Positions 12,318-23,424 of a stretch of DNA of 64,000 nucleotides are shown piece after piece; positions within the stretch are counted from its first letter, which is position 1, and each line of letters begins with the position of its first letter. The DNA comes from Mytilus trossulus (lineage: Eukaryota > Mollusca > Bivalvia > Mytilida > Mytilidae). The translations under genes were made by a program, and so were the position numbers. The DNA is taken from positions 90,948,059 to 91,012,058 of the forward strand of contig NC_086374.1 in assembly GCF_036588685.1 (NCBI RefSeq), read 5' to 3'. Below the pieces are notes generated by a model that searched no databases, had not been told where the DNA came from, and saw only the letters and a list, made by a program, of their open reading frames with translations.

Positions 12318-12890
12318 GGGGACCTCGTTGGCCGAAAGGTATAAGTAATCACTAGCCAATTAATACTGAGGATGTGTGCTAGAACCCCGCTCGTGCGGGT
12401 GCACTTGACTTCAATCTTAAGTGCCAGTCTGCCTAAGAATCAGGCAGTGGTGAAAACATGACAAAAAAAAACCCCACCCAATTTGACATTGATTGCAGTT
12501 CATAATATGTAGTTATGCACAAAAATAACATCCATTTCCGTTTTCTGTTCTGGTAATAGAAGATACAATTTGGTTGAAATGAACTAGAAATTAACAAATT
12601 AGGGGAGATAACTCTGTAATTTGCTATCATTCTAACCAATTTTCAAACCGAGTTATTTGATATTACCAGACACACACGACTAATAATTTTTAACTCAGGA
12701 TGATGGTTAGCGTTGGATAGCATGATTAGCTCAATGGATATTGTCTGATTATGTTTTGATTGTTATCTAAATTGCCTGATTCTTACAAAGACTGGCACTT
12801 AATTGACTAGGATTGTCAGTTTTCCTATCGAAGGTATTATTTGACCACTCCGGCTTCTATCACCACCACAAATCAATCAAATCAACATTA
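12318..12890 (+). repeat. tRNA-derived SINE-like sequence
   Basis: GGACCTCGTTGGCCGAAAGG at the head looks like an A box. GTGCTAGAACCCCGC looks like a B box about 60 nt on, and a CTCCGGCTTCTATCACCACC segment at 12848-12867 resembles the conserved body of bivalve SINEs. 12417-12452 and 12770-12803 form an inverted pair (AGTGCCAGTCT...AGACTGGCACT), so this is probably two fragments in opposite orientation. Confidence 0.45.
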
Positions 12891-13394
12891 ATAGAGAGAC
12901 ATATATACATAGGCAGTTAGATCTTTTTGTTCTGTTCTATATTTATATTTGGTTTGTTTATATAAGTTGGAGTTAAATCATTTTGTAAAGTCATTTCAGT
13001 TGGTTTTGACATAAAAGGCTTGTTTTCTCTCAATGTATAGAAAATAGGATGGGAACTTCCTTAACATTTGTTAAATTTCGACACTTGAAGTTTTCGGTTT
13101 TATGCTGTCAATATTCCAACTTTTGGCATATCGCTCTTTTAGTGTCATATTTTAACCCATTTAAGCGAAAGAAAATTATTTCATTTATTTGGGAGATTTA
13201 ATAATATTCACTCTAAAGTATTGACCTTTGAATTACAATTACCTTACTTGGTTTCTTATACTTTAAAAAACTGATCACGGAAAATGTAACATGCAAACCA
13301 ACTTAAAATCAAGTATTTCGTCTTAATTCATAAAACGTTTAAAAATAGATGCACTGGAAATAACCTTTATTTTCCATTGGAAAAAAAGAAGAGA

Positions 13395-13454
13395 TATATA
13401 AAAGCCTAAAACTTCACACTATTAATTACTTATCAGGTTAGACTTAACGTAAGT
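13395..13454 (+). promoter_or_regulatory. Conserved TATA box, first exon and donor of BIR copy 2
   Basis: TATATAAAA at 13395-13403 and the donor GTAAGT at 13449-13454 match copy 1. The acceptor TTTACAG ends at 13609. The promoter is therefore intact although the start codon of the coding exon is lost. Confidence 0.5.
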
Positions 13455-13633
13455 ATGCCACGGAAACGTCTTTTTTTTAATTTTTTATAATATGAATTAA
13501 GCTTAGATAATAATTAATATAGAATTCAACCTTGTTAGAATTGATCATGTTAACGGTAAGAATATATTAAGTTGATTTAAAACCATATATTATAATATTC
13601 CATTTACAGATATTTTTCTATCAGTGTGGAATC

Positions 13634-15178
13634 GTGATAAATCTGACACAGCTTCTACCTTCATTCTGCCATAAGAGAGCTTATTACGAGGTACCTCTGC
13701 GTCCACTCGAACGACTTCATCAATTGCGTATAAACACAGAGTTACGAAAAAAGAAGTTAAATCATCGTCCAATTCTCCGACTAAATTATACAATAGGGTT
13801 CCTCTAAAATGGGATCATTGTATAAGGCACAATGCTCATTCTGTGGAGGAGTAGTCAGTGGTTGGTTAGAAAATGACAATGTGCTTAGTGAAGACACCAA
13901 ATATTGCAGGTGCTGTGGAAAGGTTGCAACAAAATCACAAACATGTACGAACAGTTTTATTGAACATTCTGTTTCATATGATGCAAGACAACAATCACAG
14001 AATGCTAACGTTCAACCGCATAATAAACAATTCTTGAAACTTAGTTCACGGATATCCACATTCCAGTCCTGGCCAAAGAACTTAAAGCAGTCACCAGAAG
14101 ATTTAGCATCTTCAGGCCTATATTACAAAGGTATGTATCGAGCTATAAACATACAAGATACTATTAAAACTTTCAGGCTATAAATTACGAAAAAAGTTCT
14201 TTGTCTTTACATTAGACGTGTCTTAAAAGTGTGATTACTACGTAATATATATTACTTCATTTGTACCAAATAAATCTCCTTCGAAATTCTTATCATATAT
14301 ATATATTACACGCACACGTATACAAATTCTTTACACCTCCCTATTTTATGCATATGTAAAAACAAATTCTTCAAAATTCGATGTAAAAAGATTTGAAATG
14401 GCACACAAAAATTTGTATTATCACAAGGTGAATGAATAATCGAATTGACACTAACCTATCCACCACTACACATTAAGCAAGTAACTTGATAAATAAATCA
14501 CTCAAAATGTATACTACTTTATTTCTACCAAACTCTGGGATATGGTCAATGATTTTACTGTCGACATTTTAACATTTATACCATTAAACGATTTGAAATT
14601 CATTGCATGTTGCATTTAACCCCATGAAAAAAAATAAGACTGTCACATTAAAGTTCAACCTATTAATACATTTTGCCAAAAAAAAGACTGTCATATAATC
14701 AGAGAGGTTTAGCTAGCTATAAAACTAGGTTCAATAAGGAAAATAAGAAAATGCTTAACATGACAGTTGTTTCCATTCGTTTGATGTGTTTGAGCTTTTT
14801 GATTTTTCATTTGATTAGGAACTTACCGTTTTGAACTTTCCTGGGATTTCAGTATTTTTGTGATTTTACTTTTTAGAACGAACAGGTTGTTTATAGTAAA
14901 TAAATTACGCAGCACGTGCTGACACCGTTGATATATATGACTTTATGAGTCTTCTAAACACAATTTTAAAATCATTATGACTCAAGATTCCTCACATCAT
15001 AAACATTTTATCGAAATAATTATTAAATCTATTCTTTTTTCGGTATTTAGGAACTGGAGATATATGTCAATGTTACATGTGTGGTGGTATATTAACAGAC
15101 TGGGAGGATGAAGATGTCCCAGCGCTTGAACACACAAAATGGTTTCCAAAATGTCCACTTGTCCTCAAAGAATTGTAA
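13634..15178 (+). pseudogene. Second copy of the two-BIR gene, damaged (start codon loss, frameshift, lost zinc ligand)
   Basis: Homologous to the 4912-6133 gene along its whole length, including promoter, both introns and 3' flank. The ancestral start is GTG at 13634. That frame runs 57 codons and stops at 13805-13807, because net 17 nt are missing and remove the Thr-Phe-Val-Thr-Trp-Pro core of BIR1. An in-frame ATG at 13809 (equivalent to Met65 of copy 1) reopens the ancestral frame to the donor at 14131. Exon 2 (15051-15178) joins in phase 1, so 149 aa could still be made. In that product BIR1 lacks its N-terminal third and its zinc His is replaced by Asp (SEDTKY). BIR2 keeps all four ligands (two Cys, His, Cys) and ends in KEL. 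Either a decaying pseudogene or a reduced single-BIR protein; I favour pseudogene, although the surviving splice sites and open BIR2 frame leave room for expression. Confidence 0.8.
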
Positions 15179-15574
15179 TTGAAAAAAATAAATCAGCAGA
15201 TCAAAAATGGGTCTTTGCTGTGCACAATTAATTTTATGACTTTCTTCTAACTCGTATGGCCTTCTTCAATTATGTACATAATTTTATTACTTTCTTCTAA
15301 ATCGTGTGGTCTTCTACAGTTTTGTACATACATGTACTTGTAGATTTTGCACCTAAAATTATCCAGTTCATTCTAAAAATAGAAGAGTGAATTGATAATC
15401 CCAAATGCAATAAAACAGACAAAATATATGACTGAACAAAAACGGTGAGAAGACAAACACCAATACAATACACCACACTAGAAAAACAAAACCGGAAGTG
15501 AACTCATGTGCTGCGAAAGGATTTGCAGTTCCTGTTTTTTAAACTGTGTTAATGCAAAGATATAAATAAATACG

Positions 15575-15612
15575 AAATACAAAATACAAAATACAAAATA
15601 CAAAATACAAGA
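15575..15612 (+). repeat. Microsatellite ACAAAAT
   Basis: Five or so tandem heptamers ACAAAAT, absent from the matching place in duplication unit 1. Confidence 0.8.
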
Positions 15613-16169
15613 ATATCATCAACACCAATGCATCTGCCTTGAATATAAGTAATAGTAATATCCTTGACAGTTGTTTACTTATGGCCCATATGATTTGATT
15701 TGTTGGTTAAATTCAGGAAAAAAATGTAATGAATATAATTCACAGGTCTTTATTTCCGAAACATTAGCTGCAACTATCCAATGTATTTTGCTTACGATGT
15801 AATAGCATACAAACACCTACAGAATTAATCATTTTATCAAATAGACTTAAAAACCATGGAATTGAATCAATCGAAATATTCAGCACATACATTGGCATCA
15901 GTGCAATACTCGTCAACCATAATCTGCTTTAATATTTTGGCTCAAGTTACTCCCCGATTTTACTAAATCAAAGATCATTTTTAATTGATAATCTTTAACG
16001 CTAGTTAAATAATTGGTGGTTCCAATTGCCTTTAACTTCAATGATATTCATTATATTTACCACCCTGTAATAAGAGAATTCAGCGCCACCAACTTCATCA
16101 AGATCGCAATCAAATAATTGCATATAAGGACTATGTCGTAGATTTGGAATTCTAAGGTAGCTTTGTACA

Positions 16170-16475
16170 GTAGATATATGAAGATGTGGTACGCGTGCCA
16201 ATCAGACAACTCTCCATCCAAGTCATAGTTTGTAAAAGTACACCATAATAGGTCAAAGTACGGTCTTCAGCACGGAACCTTGGATCACAAAAACAGCAAG
16301 CTATAAAGGGCCAAAAACAATGACTAGTTTAAAACCATTCAAAAAGAAAAACAACGGTCTAATCTATACAAAACCAGAAACACTTATAAACCATATCAAC
16401 TTACGACAACATCTGAACATAAGATTCCTGTCTTAGGACAGGTGCAAACACTGCAGCGGGTTTAAACGTGTAAAA
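16170..16475. repeat. Dispersed repeat, copy 2
   Basis: Matches 7040-7330 and 51815-52145 (AAGATGTGGTACGCGTGCCA; GGTCTTCAGCACGGAACCTT). Confidence 0.65.
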
Positions 16476-16639
16476 AAATGGTCTATCCAGTATGTAGCAT
16501 ATTTCGAGTGCATAAAAAAGTAAACGATCACTTCTACTGCAATGCGAACATTAAAAACACCCTAAACAAACACATGGTACAAGAAAGAAAACAGTTTTGA
16601 ATGGTAATGCTAGACTCTGGCCTTTGTAAGTCATGTATG

Positions 16640-16860
16640 GATTTTAATTTTAGTTTCTTGTGTATAATTCGGAGTTTAGTATGACGTCCATTATCACTGA
16701 ACTAGTATAGATATTTGTTTAGGGGCCAGCTGAAAGAAGCCCCCGGTGCGGGAGTTTCTCGCTACATTGAAGACCCATTAGTGGACTTCGGCTAATGTCT
16801 GTTCTATGGTCGGGTTGTTATCGCTTTGACACATTCCCCATTTCCATTCTCAATTTTGTC
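16640..16860 (-). repeat. Dispersed SINE-like repeat, inverted copy
   Basis: Reverse complement of most of 3353-3560: GTTTAGGGGCCAGCTGAAAG and CATTCCCCATTTCCATTCTC. Confidence 0.6.
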
Positions 16861-16959
16861 AGAATGTTACAGAGTTAAACGTGTTTGCTTCGATACTCTT
16901 ATATAGTGTATAATACGGCTTTTACGGTCTAGATAAAGGTGTACGTAGACGGTAATGCT

Positions 16960-17960
16960 TAATACTCTAATTAGAGATGTACGGTTCAGGCTTTACCACT
17001 ATAGATAGAGATGTACGGTTAGGCTTTGACACTAACGATACAGGTGTACGGTAAGGCTTTACCACTTTAGATAGAGATGTACGGTTAGGCTTTGACCCTA
17101 ACGAGACAGGTGTACGATAAGGCTTTGCCACTTTAGATAGGGATGTACGGTTAGTCTTTGACACTATAGCTGGAGGTGTACGGTAAGGCTTTGACACTAT
17201 AGATAGAGATGTACGGTTAGGCTTTGACACTAACGATACAGGTGTACGGTAAGGCTTTGTCACTTTAGATAGAGATGTACGGTTAGGCTTTGACACTATA
17301 GCTAAAGGTGTACGGTAAGGCTTTGACACTATAGATAGAGATGTACAGTCTTTGACACTATAGCTGGAGGTGTACGGTAAGGTGTTTCCATTCTAGATAT
17401 AGATTACTTTTAGACTTCGTCTCTCTAGATAAAGATGTACAGTTATGCTTTACCACTATAGATAGAGATGTATGGTTACGCTTTGATACTAACGATACAG
17501 GTGTTTGGTAAGGCTTTGCCATTCTTAATATTTATTACCTATATATAGGCTTTAGCTCTCTAGATAGAGATGAACGTTAAGGCTTTACCACTATAGATAT
17601 AGCTGTACGGTTAGCCTTGTCCACTGTAGATAAAGATGAACGCTTTGACATGTACGATAAAACATAGACACTCTAGATAGACATACTAGTATACGGTAAG
17701 TTTTTGTCATTCTAGATAGAGATGAAGGCTTTGACACTTTAGATTGAGATGTATGGTAAGGCTTAGACACTCTAAATAGACTATGCACGGTAAGGTTATA
17801 GCCTAAGGTTTTGATACTTAAAATAGACATGTATGGTAAGGATTTGCCACTTCAGATAGAGATGTAGATGATAAGGCTTTGACGCACTAGAAAAAGATTA
17901 TACAGTAAAGTGTGTACCTTCTTGATAGAGATGAACGGTAAGGCTTTGACACTCTATAAA
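16960..17960. repeat. Minisatellite, 33-bp unit
   Basis: Units of the form AGATAGAGATGTACGGTTAG-GCTTTGACACT repeat about every 33 bp, in two alternating flavours (GATACAGGTGTACGGTAAGG). They are regular to about 17345, then increasingly degenerate. The minus-strand frame 16967-17329 (11-residue Ser-Lys-Pro repeats) follows from the unit length. Confidence 0.8.
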
Positions 17961-19665
17961 AAAATGTACGTGAAAGTAGCAAATAAACAAATGTAGATCA
18001 CCTTGAATTGCTGTTTTCAGACAAATTAGCGAGTTATATCAAAAGATTTATAGTTTACGTGTTCAATTCAATAATATACAGAGATTTATTGATAAGAAAC
18101 CAATCGTTTCTGTAATTTGCCTTATTTTTAATGAGATAATATACTGATTGCTTAATAACATAGACGGCATTATGACCTTTTTGCATAAGAAGTATATACT
18201 TTAATAGAGATCAATACTGTATAGGACTTTGGTTTGTAATTGGACATTATCCTTTATAAATAATGATTTTCAGACATATATACGCAACGTAAGATATTGC
18301 TACCACTACGAAAAATAGCGTTAAGTAAATATGTGACGGGAAATTTTTTATTAGAAATGCTGAAATAAATATTTCATATTATACATGAAAATAAAGATTG
18401 ATTCTTAAATTTTTACTTTATGAAAGACTTTTAAAGTTGAAGTTGGTCACTGTGAAGTTGGTACACCAATAACATTAATATTACAGGGTTATCTATAAAA
18501 AAAAATACGGATTAATGAAAATGTCTTGCAAGTTTGTCCGTTATCATAATTTGACGTCGCTACAAGTGTAATATGCTAGGGACGGCATGCACTGCGTGTT
18601 CCTTCCTCCACTTAATATAAATGTCCTGCTTTCAACAAAACGAAATGATGTACACATTACAAAAATACATATCTATAAGACTGTCAAAAAGTAAGAAAAC
18701 TTCAGTATCATAAGTGTAAAGCTATTGTTTGTCACTGCTTGTATAAAATCATACTCGGGTTGAATTTATAATGCAGCAATATCCCAACAAAAACACGGAA
18801 TTACTAACAATAAAACTGAATATTCTATGTTAATTATAAAATCATATTGGATTGGATTCTCACGGCATTTATTCCTGTGTGTTATAGTTTGCATTTACCC
18901 ATAAAGGAAAGCAGGAAGAATTAGATAAAGCGCGTTTTTAATTTAACGTCATTTTTATGTTACACTAGCAATATCTGACGTTGCGTCATATTGTTAACTC
19001 ACGCATGCTGCTTATATGAATTCATAGACAGTATCTTCAATCCAACAGAATCATGTGTTGATGTTCAAAGAAAAAAAGACATTGAAAAAAAAGAATACAC
19101 ATATTAACAGAATATGAGGTAAAATTGACGCCTATATATAAGGACCTTTAGAGTTACGGTTCCGTTGCTAGGAAAGAACCAGTTGACGTCTTTGCGGAAG
19201 CTTGTCGTCTCCGTTACGTTATACATTTTTGGCGTTATAAAGTTGTGTGGCGGTTTCCTTCAAGGTAAATCATATCATTGCAATGATCTTTGCAACCTTT
19301 TAATATTGAATTGTGTGAATTTTAAAGGTACCCTTATGTTTTACGAACAGAAAACTTTGGTAATATGTGCAATGTATTTAATGAACTCAAAGACAAAGGT
19401 GGAATTGCCAAGATTCAACCCTCCCCCTTCACCCCGGACAGTTTGTGTGTGTGTGGCCTCCAACATTGGTCATGATTGAGTTATTACATTCTATGCATGT
19501 ACATGAACTACACAAGAAATCAGACTTTGAAATAACAAAATCATTCTTGTTGATAACATGTTGAGGCGATCCTGCCTCTTGCTCTGTGAATGTCCTTCTG
19601 AGAAGTCACAGGCACTCGTTTCAGAATTTTTTTCACCCTATAAAGATCTACTAGTCCAAATAATT
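17961..19665. other. Non-coding DNA, nothing firmly recognised
   Basis: A TATATATAAGGA box at 19132-19143 precedes a 104-codon frame (19165-19479), but that frame has no recognisable domain. Confidence 0.4.
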
Positions 19666-19762
19666 ATGACGTCTGGCAAAGCTATTTTAATTTTTTTTTC
19701 TGGGACGCCCAAGGCCCAAGGCGTCCCAGAAAAAAATTTAAAATAGCCTTGCCAGACGTCAT
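19666..19762. repeat. Near-perfect foldback palindrome
   Basis: ATGACGTCTGGCAAAGCTAT at the left pairs with ATAGCCTTGCCAGACGTCAT at the right. The centre is GGGACGCC-CAAGGCCCAA-GGCGTCCC. Arms are about 44 bp with few mismatches. Confidence 0.85.
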
Positions 19763-20726
19763 ATCCTACCGTAGTCTAAGATCGTTCATCTTGTCAGTTC
19801 GTTAGGTATTTGTGTTTGAACTTAACACACGGGGAAACTCCGCATTGACGTCACTACGGTACTTCTGGCGTAGAAAAACAGTGCAAAATACGTTTTTTTC
19901 TGCACTTTTGAATAAAAAAACATTTCTAAAGGTAAGTTTTCATTGTTGTTCTCAATTATTGCCAAAAAATGCCAATTTTCTAATGCCCGTTTCAATCCCA
20001 ACTTCCGAATATTTAAAAACATTCTAGAACTTCACAAAATCCCATTTCCGGCCTCCATTGCTTTGTGTACATTCCATTCAGCGTCATCAATCTTGTGACA
20101 GGCAATATAGGTCAAGCAAAACGTATTTTTAGGAATTTATAAATGACATGCTCCTTACCTCTTTCTCGATTTTCCCGCGAAAAAAGCTCAACCAAAATGA
20201 AAGGAAAACTATATGAAAAAACGATGCCCATGCCATAATTTTGAACAGGCATATAGAGTTGGTTAATAAGAAACCATTTACATTTATTTTTCATAGAATT
20301 TTCTTTTTATTCATTATAAAAAGATCGATATTCTGACCATCATGACTGTATGTAAATATTCATACAAAATTCCCTTGATGTCAAAAGGGGTGGCAAAAAA
20401 AGAGTTTTCCTGTTGAATAAAACCCAGAACTATATTGCAAACTATTTTGAAGCAATATCCCAGAAAGAAATAACGTAATTGCTGTAGACTGAAAAATCCC
20501 CTAATTGACAGTAGAGCAAATTGATTGGACATAACGAACTGACATCACGTGATTTTGACGCCAATGAAATGTTTATGTAAACAAACAAGGTCAGAAGGTT
20601 CCGTATGGGACATCATTGTACATATAGTTACTGACAAACAATTACGAGTTATCAAGCTTGCCAATGCATGGTTATAAAAAATTAAAGCTAAGTCTACAGA
20701 AAAAATAAGAAAAAAATAGCCTTAGT
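19763..20726. other. Non-coding DNA
   Basis: Several short frames on both strands, none with recognisable protein features. Confidence 0.45.
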
Positions 20727-21405
20727 ACAGACCTTCTAAAATTCAAACTGACCACACGCACGATACACGCACGCACGATACACGCACGGTGAATGCACGA
20801 TACACGCACGGTACACGCACGATACACGATACACGCACGATGAGCGATGAGCGTTACACGAAGGATTAACGCAAAATGAATGATGAATGATGAACGCACG
20901 ATACACGCACGATGCACGATGAATGATAAATACACGATACACGCACGATACACGCACGATACACGCACGATACAATACACGCACTTTGAATGATTCATTG
21001 AGGAATGAACAACGAACGCTTTTTACACGATTCTCAAATCTATGATATTTAGAATAGTATTTAAAATTGATATGCATTATAATTAAAGGCAATACTTGTA
21101 GCTGTTTTGCCGATACCAGCATAATAGATAATATTCTATTTTGCCAGCTCAGATTCAAATAACTAAATTAAAGTCGGCTATTTTATAGGCACCAGAAATA
21201 TTTCTGAACTTAGACAGAAGCTCCTAACAATCAAAATATAGTGTCTTGATTAAAGTTCAGCCATAGAGTTCAAGTTTACGGCAAACGAAGACGAGACATT
21301 GTGTTCCGCGAAACCCTAAACTAATTTTTTTTCATACAGTTAAAAATCTAAATTTTATTTTTATGCTTACAATGTCCGACGCATTATGTCTATAGACATT
21401 GACTG
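20727..21405 (+). repeat. Dispersed element with ACACGCACGAT array, copy 1
   Basis: Starts ACAGACCTTCTAAAATTCAA. An imperfect array of ACACGCACGAT-type units (20752-20990) follows, then a unique body (TTTACACGATTCTCAAATCT, GTAGCTGTTTTGCCGATACC, GACATTGTGTTCCGCGAAAC) ending near CGACGCATTATG. Body and start recur at 39529-40086 and 41743-41774. Minus-strand frames across the array are low complexity. Confidence 0.75.
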
Positions 21406-22924
21406 GTTCTAGAAATTATTTCAACTACATGTTTGATATAATTGATTTCAATAAATGAATGATCTATGTATTTTTATTTTTATGTTATATAATTTTTCAC
21501 TTTGACGGTTTATACGTATATATCTAAAAAAATAAAATAATAGGAAGCTGTTTTCGTATTCACTACAAGCATAGCAGAAATTATTTGATTCTTTTATGTT
21601 AACATGCACTGCAAATTTTTGTAGTTCTGTACATATATACTTATCAACAGGCCATGTATCAGGTTAATTTCACCAATAAATGAGTAGTTGAAGATTATTT
21701 AAAACGTGTCGGGTTTTCCTTGATATTGCCGAAAATCAGTGATCCGACTGGCACGAGCGAAGTTGACAAAACAACTGATTAAACAATCATAATCTCTTGT
21801 TTGTCATGTAAGTTACAATGTTCCTTATATTATCCATTGTTTTCAGAATCGTATATGTTAATTTAGAGCAAAAGATATTTTTTTGTCCGAAAATTTGATT
21901 CGTACAAATTAATTAGAACTAGCTAAGAAAATGACATTTACCAAATAAATAGAAAATTTAAACATTAATTTTGTTATACCAAATGCTACATTATATACTT
22001 CTGAAACGACTTTTCGTCCTGAATATGCATGAAACTTTTGCCACTGGACGTTTAAACAACCACTGAATAATCAACTAATCAAATGTTTTTCTCAGTAAAA
22101 TGAATTAAACAATATAACTGTCACAATTGGTGTCTGTGGTTTGTTTGTACAGTAAACTTATTGACTTTGTTTTTATTCCATATACAATTTCAAGTATGTA
22201 AGAAAATTCATACATATTTCCAAACATCCTAACACTTAAAATTTCTAGGAGGTGAGATTCTCGGGGTTTTACCTAAAACTCTTTGGGAAAATGCAATTTT
22301 CAATTCAAATTTGAAACCAAACGGTAATAGATATCCCTTTTTTTTAAATGCAGGACTAATTTGATTAGGAGATTTGATCTTAATGGTAGTTGAAATTTTT
22401 CAGTGCAATATTTTGTGTCCGTCGTTGTATTTCATACATATCAATTGGTGTATCCACTGTTTGCTGTTCGTAATCTGTTGTTTGTGGCAGTCAGGCCTCG
22501 CGATCGGTGTCCAAATTTAAGCCCCTACTTGGGGTTAATGATCATTTATAGGGGAGGGGCTAATTATTTCAATGCAAACATTATTTTCGTTCATGAAATA
22601 AAAAACAGCTTAACAATTTTCTATATTTTTTCAATTAATCATAAACCGATGCATATTAAATGATATTTTAAAAATTTAAAACATATTTTATGGTAAATAT
22701 GTCTAAATGTCAGGGTAATTTTCTTATCCAAATAATTATTTTTTCATATTTTAAGGTTATAGTGTTATCAGTTATGTAATTTGACAAGTGTCTTATAGTT
22801 CAGTGATTTTCGGAAAAATTAACGAAAACCGGCTCAGTCATTGTTCTATTATCCTTTGTGATCTTTTATTGATTAAATTTGAATATATATAAATTAAATA
22901 ACAATATCTATCTAGATAAGAAAT
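21406..22924. other. AT-rich non-coding DNA
   Basis: No gene or clear repeat unit seen; the frame 22403-22663 has no recognisable domain. Confidence 0.45.
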
Positions 22925-23095
22925 GTGTTTACATTGTACAGCACCCCTTTTAGTGGTCCCCAGTACCATATTATAACTCATTAGTGCACTTAGGAGTCCT
23001 TAGTCGTGGTTAGACGCACCATTTTCTGCACTTTGGTCGGATTGTTGTCTCTTTGACACATTCTCCATTTCAATCCTCCATTTTATTCAATTAGT
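22925..23095 (-). repeat. Fragment of the dispersed SINE-like repeat
   Basis: TTGGTCGGATTGTTGTCTC-TTTGACACATTCTCCATTTC resembles 16805-16850. Confidence 0.5.
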
Positions 23096-23424
23096 TGTGA
23101 TTTTCTTTATTTCTCTGTTTGGTGTTTTTACAGACAAAAACAATTCGCAGAATTAAAATTAAAAAAGCAGACATTAAACTCTTTCTTCTAAAAACCTTAT
23201 TGCATGAAATTGAATTAGTATTTTATTATCAGTCTTATCACATATTATATGACCTTAATAAAAATTTCCTATATAATGATTTTTGACAGAAATTTTCTTA
23301 CTTAATAATTGAAGAATTCGTTCATTTTGACACATTTAAAATTGCTGCCGTACATGTTATTTTGCGCGACGTCAAACTGTGAAATATCGGGAAAAGATGC
23401 ATTTTTTTTTAGATTTAACCATTA

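Larger units (their letters stand above)
12950..16475 (+). repeat. Segmental duplication, unit 2 (homologous to about 3120-7470)
   Basis: Collinear homology covers upstream flank, promoter, introns, exons, 3' flank and the dispersed repeat behind the BIR gene. Unit 1 carries two insertions absent here (3353-3665 and 4217-4431). Confidence 0.8.

Noticed and set aside
16967-17830. Minus-strand frames with Ser-Lys-Pro repeats
   Set aside because: Translation of the 33-bp minisatellite; no start context, no domain, and the frame breaks as the array decays.
19165-19479. 104-codon frame behind a TATA-like box
   Set aside because: No domain, and a possible donor (AAG/GTAAAT) lies inside, but no partner exon could be found.
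20672-21158. Minus-strand frames rich in Arg-Ala-Cys-Ile-Val
   Set aside because: Translation of the ACACGCACGAT array; the same peptide appears at 30965-31219 and 39513-39722 for the same reason.
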